DNA of 64,000 nucleotides, from NCBI GenBank assembly GCA_964030785.1, contig OZ034968.1, positions 63,499,399 to 63,563,398 of the forward strand. Reading direction: 5' to 3'. This DNA is from Siderastrea siderea (taxonomy: Eukaryota > Cnidaria > Anthozoa > Scleractinia > Rhizangiidae). This document shows positions 50,201-61,500 of this stretch, piece after piece. The number at the start of each line of letters is the position of its first letter. Position 1 is the first letter of the stretch. Both the position numbers and the translations under genes were made by a program. The notes under the pieces are model-generated. The model saw nothing but the letters and a program-made list of their open reading frames with translations. It made no database searches and was not told the DNA's origin.

Positions 50201-53200
50201 TCTCTTCTCTCTTAAAATCAAACTGAATGAAGTGTCACTATGATTAAGATCAATGATTCTTCGTTTGCCGTCGGTGATATAAATCCGAATTTTATGAATC
50301 GTATTTTTATTGACTGGATTGAACTGTACTCGTCGAGGCTCTTGTGTGAAACTATAACTCGGAGTGAGAGTTGAAGTACTGAAACTATATATAATATCTG
50401 ACTCTTCACCATCCACAAGACTGTCACTTATCAAATCACAATGAACATTCAATATTTCTCTGTCTTGTGAGAGATTAGGAATGTAATCTCCGACATTTAC
50501 ACTACTTGTTAGAATCTTTTTATTGAAACCAATAAGATCATTAAAATTACTTTGAGTAAGATCTAATCTGTAATTTGAGGCTAGTGTTATTATTGTCCTG
50601 AATACAGTATCGTTAAACTCCAGAGTGATTGGATATTGAGGGTTTGATGAAGTCCCTGTTTTTGTTTTTTCTTTGATTAAATTGTCAAAATCAATGTAAT
50701 TCCATACTCCAGGGTTGAATATAATTTCCGTCCAATTAGTACCACTATCTGCCGAATATCTTATTTTCTGATTATTGAGTTCGTTTGTCACATTAAACCA
50801 AGTGAATGACATCGAAATGATTCGGTCTAGGCCGATTTCATATTGTCTGTTTGAATCTAGTATTATCGGATTACGGTATTTGATTGTGAAATCCGATGGT
50901 TTATTACCATTTTGGTTTTTTACTGTATGGGATGATAATACAAGTTGTCTATTCATATATATGATTAGTTTAGACTAAAATAGTTTTTGTATATTTTGTT
51001 GTATTGTGGCTTATTGAGTATTGAATTTCTCAACAAGATGTCGAGAAGAGCGACGCCAGTATTCCGTAATTCGATGCTATTATTTCCGGCAATCATCGAT
51101 CCGATAATCAGTTCAAGTTTTTTAATCATTTCTGTCGGATTGTTGAAAAACATTACCTGTCCACCTCTTTTTGTCTTTTTCTTCAAACCAGATCCTTTAA
51201 TAGATTTGAGTTTTTGGAGTTTTTGTTGATGGTAATTCATATAATCAGTCAGAACCTTTCTTGTATCTTGAAGAATTTTTCTTCGATATTGAGCCTCAGC
51301 TTTAGTGATTGAGCCACTATTTAATTTTTTACTGATATCAGACAAAAACCCAGGGAGTTGTTTCTTTTTAGTTTTAGCATTTTTCAAGATTTTGTTCAGA
51401 TAAGATTTCCTCTTTTTGTCATTCATATCTTCTTGTTGAAGTTGTAATTCAATATCATCATAATTCGGTATTTGAAGTTGATCCAAAGCTTCATTTATTC
51501 GATCTTCCTCAAGAATCGCGTAATCTGGTACTTCTTCTTCTTCGTATTCAGGTGGAAGATCTTCAGGTTCATACATGTATTCTGGATCTATATACATTTG
51601 CTTTTTACCTGATGCTAAATCCTCAAGGACATCTTCATAAGATGGAGGTTTTGGAACTATCTGTTTCTCGTTTTCAGGTAAAACAGGTTGATCAAACAAA
51701 TCGTCCAATCCATAATCAGGCACTTCATCATCAATAGCTATTCCATAATCTGGAACAGGTCGCTTTTTCTTTACCAATCTTCTCAACGGTGCTTTTGGGG
51801 CTGTAAGTTCCTTTAACTCAGATGTTATAGGTTTGAAAAGTTTCTCTGCCTCGACTTCACCCATTTGATCAGATATCGTTTTTTGTTTTATTGTATCTCT
51901 TACTGTGTTAATCTTTTTACCAAGCTCGGATCGTTTCTCAGCCATTTCTTTCCATTTGAGTAAACTCATTATATCATTTGTTTACATAAAATTTCGTATT
52001 TTGTTCGGAAAAATTAGGGTTATCATATATAAAAACGCTCGCATAGCGTGTCGCATAGCGTGTTGCCATGCGATAAAATTGTATAACATATTATCATATG
52101 AAGATTCAAAATTACGACATTCAAGATGATGAAAACAACGATTTTGTTCAATTAAAGAGTTTCATGCCAAACCGATGTTTCAGGATGCTTATTTGTGCTC
52201 CCTCTGGTGGTGGCAAGACTAACCTTTTGCTTGATATGATATATAGGCTTCTCTATTTTGATAAGATATACCTTTATGCTCGCAATCTCCAACAAAGCAA
52301 ATATAAGCATCTGTTGAAATCTCTTGAACCAATATCAAAAGAGGTCGGTTATGACGTGATAGAAACAAGTAACGATGAAATCATCCCTCTGACAGATTTG
52401 TCTGATGAAAACCAAAAATTAATCATATTTGATGACTATTTGAATACAGGTAAGAAAAATGACGAACGGATACGTGACTACTTTACCAATTCTAGAAACA
52501 AAAATTGCTGTTGTATATATTTAAGTCAAAGCTATTACGGAAATGATAAAACAATAAGACTGAATAGTTCACATTTTTGTGTTTTTGATTTTCCTTCTAT
52601 AAACGAGCAATCGATGATTTGCCGAGAACTGAACATAAATAAATCAGATTATCAGAAAGCTACTAAGGATCCATATAGTTTTTTGTATGTTGATAAGGTC
52701 AAAAAAAAGGTAGCCCGAAATTTCGACGAAAAAATCTAAACTAATATTATATGAGTTATACAAACGGTATTCTTAATCATGTTGATTCTCAAGGACAAGG
52801 TCAGATAGGTTTAAGAGGTTTACCTGGTATTGGATTTAAATTAGATGCTAATAATGATTATGATATGCAAAACAAAAAACTGGTTAATGTAAAACAGGGA
52901 ACTAATAATAATGACGTGGTTACAAAATCTTATCTTGATTCAGAGATAGCCAATATTCCAAGTGTGGATACATCTCAATTCATGCTAAAAGCAGGTGATA
53001 CGATGACAGGGTCACTCATTGTCCCAAAAGACAATTATCCAGTTCATGGTAATCTCAACAAGGTTATCAGTTATGAATCGCAAAGAGAGATATTCTTGTC
53101 AAAGAAGGAAGGAGGTCGAATGGAGCAACATATTGACATGAACAATAATTTCATCACAAATGTGAAAGATCCAGTTAATTCAGACCATTGTGTTAATAAA

Positions 53201-56200
53201 AAGTATGTCGAAAATCAGCTTGAAAAAAAACTGGATAAAGGATCTGATATTGATATGAAAAATAATTCAATTATCAATCTTGATCTTCCATCAAACCAAA
53301 GAGACGCCGCATGTGTCGAGTTTGTTAACAACAGAATTGATGACATGACACAAAAAAAGTTTCTCAAAGTTGATGGCACCAACAATATGACTGGAAACTT
53401 GAATTTAAATGAAAAAACAATAATCAACTTGAACACCGATGACAAAGACATAAAATCAGCAGCTAATGTCGGCTATGTCAGCAGTAAGGTACACGCCGCC
53501 AAAGGTGATGTGACTGTAGGGCTGAAAACTTACTTTGACACAAAAATCAAGGAGTCTCACATCACCAGCTCAACCAACAAGAAAGACGTTTTCAGGTATC
53601 TCATGGAAAATGCCGATGAATCTTCAAGTGAAAACAACATAATAGTTGATGGCATTGTTGACTTTTCTGGTTCCCTCCACAATGTCAACAAAAAAGCTTA
53701 TAAATTTAAAATGGGGAAAGACGCTCAAAATGAGTATTCTTCTCGCATTGGCTTTAACATGTTCAAACTTCCAGAAGGTGAGTACACTTTGGCTATTGAA
53801 TTTTTCCCTCCAAGCTCAACAAATTTGTCAGTGAGTGTCGTTTCCACTTCACTAAATATTGGTCAACAATCAACTAAGCTGTTTGTTAATTACAGTAGAT
53901 CGATTGTTCACTTACATAAGTGGAGCATAACTCCTCCCGAATACATTTACATTGACATGCATTGTCAGGGCACTGCAAGTAGCTCCACTCAAGGAGTTGG
54001 TTATTTGATTGTATATGGAGTCAAAGGATCACAGAGTAATGTAGACTCGGATGTGTATGATACGGCGTACGTTGTAGAAAATGGTAAAATGGTAATGCAA
54101 ACAGATTTGTCTTTAAACGGACACCAACTACGCTCTTCCATTCACCACATAAACGGTTTTTTAAATTCAACAAAAGGGAACAAAAATTTTGTTTTAAATG
54201 GTGCCGAAATAATTTCATTGCCAGGTGAAGCGATTTTGAAAAATATTGATATATATTGTACGCGTCCAATCACTTCTTCGGATTCTCATGTCACTGTACA
54301 TAGACACAAAAAAATATCTTTGAAACTCAAAACATCTTTACGGAATTTTTTTACTGGAACTCTAAGCTCTTCAAGAAATTTTACCTCAAAAAGAAGTGGG
54401 TGGTATCAGACGATAAACCCAAATTCTTTCCAAATGTCTTCGTCTGGGATTTTGGCTTTTGAACTAAATATGAATGATGATATTTGGAAAAGTTACAACG
54501 AAATTATACTTCGTATCGAGTATCAAACAAGTGCGTGATAACTTTTTCCATAAACATTTTTACATTTATTATATAACACAATGCGGATATCCATCTGATT
54601 GGAGTATGGAATGTTTTTTAGAATATATTATCCCAAAAGAAATAAGCGTTGAGGTTTCCGATGAAAAACATAATGAATAATCTAAACAATATAATATGAA
54701 AATATCAACTTTAATCAACGAAATTATTGAGAATATAGAAAAAATAGTTCGAAACATCAGAAAATTATACATCAGTATTAAGAAATCGTTCAAAAAAGAA
54801 AAAATGTAACCATATAATATATATGGATAGACGTAAAAGAATATTCAATTGGAACCATGTTTCAGAAAATTTAACAGAAGATCAAATATCTGAGTTGAAA
54901 GCATTGTACAAATTCTACCATAAGCAATACTGGCTCCACAAAGAGTCATTTAAAAGCTTCAAGAAAAAGAATATGGCATGTAACATTGGATCTGTTGTAT
55001 TGATAGTAACTGGGACTGTGGCTGGTGGTGTGACGTTAAACCCCGCTGTACTTGGATCAATATCAGGCGCAGGGCTTATACTAAAAACATATTCAGAGGT
55101 CAAAAATTACAAAAGAAAGATCGAGATGTGTAAATTCGCGTACACTACGTATGAAAAGGTTTTAACTCATTTACGTTCCTTTATGAGAGGACTGGAGTAT
55201 AATGAAAAAGAATTTCTTGATCATGTCAAAGTTCTTGATGAAATAATCATTGAAATGTGTCCTTTAACTGACAAATTTGAAAAGAAATATAATAAGGTAT
55301 TCATCTAATAATAGATTTTATTTTATCACCTATCAAAAATTGAATTTTATCCCAATATTTATTATAAAAAGCTAAAGTTTTTTTCGATTTACTATTTGGA
55401 ATTTGTTTATGAGGTATCCCCATCATCTTGAATATCTTTATCATAATAAAATTAACGCTAATCATTCTTTTCCTTGTACCATTAACTTCATTAAGAACCT
55501 TACCGATCTCTGTAAACACTCTATCGATCTTATATTTCTGACAGTTTGATATTTTAATGTTATATTTTTCTTCAATATCGAGTAATATGTTGCTGATGTG
55601 GTACGCTCGATGGTAAACAGATTTTCTAATAAATTTATGTCTATTTTCATAAAAATTAACATATTCTTTCACATAATTATATCCTTGAACAATACCACAA
55701 CTTAGACAGGCTAACATCCCATCGTCATTAATAATATACTGATTATCACAGCATTCATCATATTTCGGTTTTTCATTAGAATCTTCCAATTTTTGGTCAC
55801 AAAAAGGACATGAAATTTCTCCTAATTCTTTCAGTTCATCGTGTATATCTTTATTACAATTCATTCTATACTATTATATAAGATATTATTTTTATATACT
55901 TTACAAACATGACGTCACGCCACAGCTGTGGCGTTTTGTGGTTGACCGATATCATACGGTCGTCTCATGACATTGACACAATAGCTATTAGTAATGACGT
56001 CACGCCACAGCTGTGGCGAAATTACAAGTGCCTTAAATCTCGGCTACAAACTTCACTGACAAACTTCACTGACAAACTTCACTGACAAACTTTACTGACA
56101 AACTTTACTGACAAACTTTACTGACAAACTTTACTGACAAACCTTACTTCAAATACAAGTTCATCTGATATTACATGACAATCTGATGACTCATTTCCTC

Positions 56201-58523
56201 GGGAAAGTCCCTGTGGTTTTCAAGACAAAAAGAACTGTCTAACGCGTTAGAAAAACAATAGAAATCTGATGACTCATTTCCTCGGGAAAGTCCCTGTGGT
56301 TTTAAAACTTCCTGTAGTCTGGCGTCACGCGATGGAAGAATGCGTTGGTTTTCCACATGAAATGTACAGATTCATGCTTTTACATGATGGTGTAAATGCA
56401 TGTAATTCAAGGCGAAAGTGCCGTTAATGGGGGTCAAAACGCAACTGCTTTTTCAGGGGTCGAATACTACATGGATTTCATGGCAAAAAAGTGCCGACTC
56501 AAAAGGGTGTAAATGCATGAAATCATGGCGTAAGTGCCGCGGGGTAACTGCTTTTTATAGGTTAAATACTACATGGAAATCATGCCGAAGTGCCGACTCA
56601 AATTTGCTTTTTATGGGGGTCGAAAAGCACTGCTTTTTTATGGGGTCGAAATGCAAATGGAAATATTTTGATAAAAATCATAAATCGTTTCTGATTGTGT
56701 GAGAAATGAGTGTGGAATATCGGCATTACAGGCAATGTAGTGTCGATAGCGTATGTACAATATAGCATTTTTTGTTTCATACAGGACCGAACATTTCACT
56801 CATTTATGTATCTCTTGCAGTGGACTCTGCTGTTGGTGAGCAAATGAAGAAAGCTTTTCTTGGCGGTGAGATGAAAGAGTTGGTCGATCCATATCTGCTG
56901 CTTGCTTTTGCTGGTAAAGAAGTAAGTGTTGTACATTTTTACGTTTCTCATGGAACTTAAACATAATTTCGGTTCATTTTGACTAACCACAGTTGTACAG
57001 ATTAGACATGCTTGTCCTCTAATTATCGCATCGTGTTACTCTGATTAACACGCCATCCTTACGTTGGCTGCAAATTTGAAATTTGAAGAATAGGTTGCAA
57101 GTCTTACAACACGAAGCCTAAAAAGTATCAACTTTTTAATGTGAATTCGCGGGTAGTTTTAAGGTGATTCCATCGAAATAGAAGGAATATTTGAAATTTT
57201 CTAAGACTTGATCCAACTGGTAATTATGTTTAGAACATTTCGAAAATGCAATTAAAAAATAGGGGTCACCAAGCCTGTTTTGGCACAACGTGGATAGCCA
57301 TTGATAACAACTGTACTACCCGCAAGGTTCTCCTGAGAAACCGTAGTAATCAGAAATGAGAACTATAATTGATTAAAAAGACATTGTTTGTACAACAAAA
57401 CAGACATTTATCTTGCATTGTATACTATTTTAGTTGAACAGGAATTAAAGATAGAAAAAATTAAAGAATTTGTTGCGTGCATATAAATCCTGCTGTACCT
57501 AACGACGTGTTCTTTTCGGCATTTTAATAAAAATATATCGAAGCAGAATTTTTAACTTTTCTTGAAATCGCGATATATTGTACTCGACCGTGTGCCATTT
57601 GAATTTTTGTATTAAAAAATGGGGGTCACCGAGCTTGTTTAGTAGGAAACGACCTGTTATTTCTATGAAACGGCTCAGCTTTCATAGAAAACTTATCAAG
57701 TTCCGAAGGTGCGCGCGCTCGTGCGCGCGCTAATCACGGAGAAAAATGATGTACAGAAAGGATGCAAGTTAAATGCGGTTACTTTCATGGAGGTAACCTT
57801 GAAGAAAACCGAGTCTCAGTTGAACCAGAAAGATTAGGATCGGCCTGGAATTCTTAAGATAGAATGGGGAGGAAAAGAGGCACTGGGAATGAGCGTCTTG
57901 TCGATTTAGAGTCGCATGCAAAGGAGGCTAGGAGATTCCCCTGTTTCTGAACGAAAAGCGAAACAAATGGAGAAAAAAACAACAACGCTGTTTTCTGGTT
58001 TGACTGGTGGTTTTGTTTCCAGGGAAGAACGGATACTCACGAAAACTGCGATCATCCCGAATTTAATCAAGAGCTGCATGTTCCATTCCAGGTAATATGC
58101 ATATGACTCATTTAATGTTTGTCGCATGCCTGGCTCATTAATGTTCAGTATAACCTAATAAATGCCGTGGGTCCAGTTGCGCGACACGATCTAGCTAATG
58201 TATGATCATTTCCGACTTTAAATCCTTATAAATAACTAGTCAGTGAAGATATTTGCAGCCTAATTTTTGCTGATCAGTTTCAGCTTTGACTTCTCTTCAA
58301 CTTTAGCTTCAAATTAGTTTTTAACAACATTTAAAGGAAAGAAATGAACTCAACCGTTAACCTCTTAATCTTGGTTATCGATTAGCGTGAATCGTTTTTG
58401 CTTATTGCAAATGGCTGGGCTCATGGCTTTGTTGGACAGCCTTATGTACAGACATGATCATACGGCAGGGACTGTTTCACTTGATTTGTATCTATAGTTT
58501 ATGATCATTTTGATAATAAATGC

Positions 58524-58555
<32 letters not shown>

Positions 58556-61500
58556 ATTAAATAAAAAAGATTGTTCATTGTTTTTTTTAAAGTTCCCTAC
58601 AATGGCCGAGAAGCTTAAACTACAGTTGTGGGACTGGTAAGTGGAATGCATAAACAAGATTTGAACTTGAAAATATTGGATTTTCTACTGACAAAAAGTA
58701 AAATGACTTGATGGCGTGATAAATCTCTGGGATAAAAACATCGGTACTTAATCTTTGCAGGGATAAACTGTCTCCTGATGACTGCATTGGCACCCACTAT
58801 CTTCCGATTTCTGCCGTATCAGGACAGGGAGAAGAAGGTTTGGCCAGTTAAATGGAGTTAAAGTTTATTTGATATAAACATGGCATTGACACGGAACATA
58901 AATGGGTTTAAGGGTTGCACAAGAAATTGAGGCGCTTGTCTTAGACAGAAATATTTAACAAGGGAGTGATTCTCGTATACAATACTGATGTGAAGGTAAA
59001 TTCGAAAGAGTTGACGATTATTCTAGAATCCAAATTTGCAAATAGGATTTAAGGACGTTCGCGCTAATTGTTTCTGCGCATCCTTACTACGCACGCAATT
59101 CACGTCGCCATGCCATGCCACGTCATACCTTGAGCGCCCGCGCTGTTGAAGAAATGTAGAGATATATAGCGCTGTGGGCATTTATCGATTATCTACGTTT
59201 CATGAAAAATTGAAGAAAATCTGTGTTGTGGAAGTTTGATTTTTTTCAACTTTTCTGCCCACGCATCATCACATTCCGCTATTATTTTAGCTGCACGGTG
59301 TTGGCAAAAGCCCATTTCAAAGGTTGAGTTTAACTGAAAGGATGACACCGGTTCAAATTATTTACTTGACAGACCCACTTACATCAAATTTAACTGAGAA
59401 AGTGGGTCTTCAGCGAATTATTTTAAATATTTTTCAATTAACAACCACTGGGGCCATGTCGAGTTACGAGGGCCAATTTGTCAAAATTGGGGTAGTTTTC
59501 CACGAGCTTTATTTCGAAAACGAAGTCAGTGACCCCCCAATTTTTTGGCATTTCTGACATAGGTAACTCATTATCTGACTGTAGCGAAAGTATAGAAAAA
59601 ATCTGAGTTGTAGAAGATTTTCGCGCGAACGTCCTTAAACCTTGTAACCCTGATGTAATTGGTGCAATGAGAAATCCAGCAACCAGCAGTTTTGTGTAGC
59701 TGGAATATGACCTTCCGTTACAGCCTTGAAATAAAGTGGTAGCTGCAATCTTTGGGTAGAAAAGAAAAATACGTGATGTCTAAAAGGTGTTGTAGGTAGA
59801 AGATGAAAAAAACTAAAGTGATGCATAAGCGCTTTTTAGTGGAAACTGTGACATTCCCTTATATACTAATTCCTTTACCCTTTCTCATCAGTTTATCTCT
59901 TCCTCTCTTGCCAGGTTATCTTCCACGGTTTGGACCATGCTTCATCAACTTGTATGGATCAACAAGAGAGTACTCGGATCTTCCTGACGAGTATGAAGAG
60001 CTCAATCTAGGAATAGTAAGTTCAGGGAATTTCAAAGGAAGTTACGATTTGGTTGTCTTCCAAATGAAGTTTCGATCCGGTTTTTTTCCGAAGGTAGTTC
60101 CGATCCCGTTTTCTTCCATGGGACGCCCCATTCGGTTTTCTTTCAAAGGAAGTTGCGACTCGGGTTTTCTGCCGAAGGAAATTACGATTTGGTTTTCTTA
60201 TAAAGGAAGTCCCGATTCAGTTTTCGGCCAAAGCAAATTCCGATTCGGTGTTCTGTCAAAGGATGGTCCGATTGGGTTTCACTTTCTTTCAAAGGAAGTT
60301 GCGACTCGGGTTTTCTGCTAAAAGAAATTGCGATTCGGTTTTCAACCAAAGGAAGTTCCGATATGATTCGGTTTTCTGCCAAAATAAGTTCCGATTCGGT
60401 TTTCTGCAAATAGCAAGTTCCGGCTCGGCTTTCTGCCAGAGGAAATTCTCATACCTTCATTGTACATGAAAGCCGCGTCTTGTCAGTTTGTTGCTATGGC
60501 AACAAATTTATGTCATTGAACCAACGGAAGCAAAAACAACAACAATAATAAACAACAGCAATATCAAAAACGATAACAGCAATAGCAACAACAACATTAA
60601 ACCCAACACTCCGATAAGTTAAAGGAGGCTAAGTAAGCAGGACATCCAAAATCTCGCTGTCTTGTTCCTAAAAGACAATGGGCCGGTTATTTAAACCAAG
60701 GTTAGGCAGCTTTTATGAAAGTCGTCGTCTAACCCACGTTTAAACCATGAAATCCGATTATTTAAACGTTGTTTTTCCGTAACCGTGTTTAGACCGCGTC
60801 TAAACACCAACTAAGGAACAATAGGAAGTTAGGCCTGCTCAAAGGTAGGTTTAAACGCTGTTTAACAGCAAATTCATGGACGGAAATGGACGGATGTCTG
60901 CGCTACAGACAGTTAAGAGAGTACACCAATCGACGTAATATACATGTACGGCAAATTCGGCGCCTTAGGAACAGATTTAACCCTTTAGAGGAATACGATG
61001 GCGAAGATTTTCGATTGCGTTTTTGTTTCAGAAAGGACTCGGTTATTGACCTCGTCAAAGTTTTGGATAAAGATCTTCAACATCAGACAAGAAGAGGTCT
61101 GCCGCTGACACCAATGCAGCAAGTTCTAATTGCTTTGAGATTTTATGCAACTGGAACTTTCGAGCGGGTTGTTGGCGATTTATTTGGTGTTTCTGTATTT
61201 GCTGCATGCACGGTCATCCACAAGGTTTCAAGGGCAATTGCGAGACATAAAGGACATTTCCTGTCATTTCCTGATAACTTGACTGACACCAAGCGAAAGT
61301 TTTATGATGTTGCGCACTTTCAAGGTGTGATCGGGGCCATCGATTGTACCCACATTAGGATCATATGTCCAAACAAACAAAATGCTATGGCATTTGTTAA
61401 CAGAAAGCAGTTTTACTCCGTTAACGTCCAAGCAGTTTGTGATAGCGATGCCTTTATTACTAACATCGTGGCAGGCTGGCCTGGATCGACTCACGATTCA

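Larger units (their letters stand above)
38847..56741. mobile_element. Complete Polinton/Maverick (adintovirus-like) element
   Basis: 17,895 bp inserted in ferlin B intron 38534-56820. Supporting features: 6-bp target duplication GTCGAT on both sides, the length expected for Polintons; 491-bp terminal inverted repeats without indels and apparently identical; and the hallmark gene set (chromodomain rve integrase, PolB-like polymerase, FtsK/HerA ATPase, adenain-like protease, capsid candidates, PLA2 protein). Gene layout is 39435-46662 and 46684-51969 on the - strand, 52098-55308 on the + strand, and 55301-55864 on the - strand. Nearly all frames are open, and the element is AT-rich and intronless, unlike the host. 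With identical ends this points to a recent, possibly still functional, insertion. Assignment to the order is secure; placement within adintoviruses is inference. Confidence 0.96.

Noticed and set aside
54474..54680. 68-aa frame overlapping the fibre gene end
   Set aside because: Starts within the fibre gene in another frame, with no promoter motif or recognisable domain.
38847..56741. Virophage or giant-virus genome fragment
   Set aside because: TSD length, chromodomain integrase, terminal repeats and overall gene set identify a Polinton. The VLTF3-like gene and TCTA motifs show similarity of expression, not membership.
59803..60321. 172-aa open frame beginning before ferlin exon 59915-60015
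   Set aside because: It reads through a good acceptor and donor; only 59915-60015 matches ferlin, and the remainder is the minisatellite.
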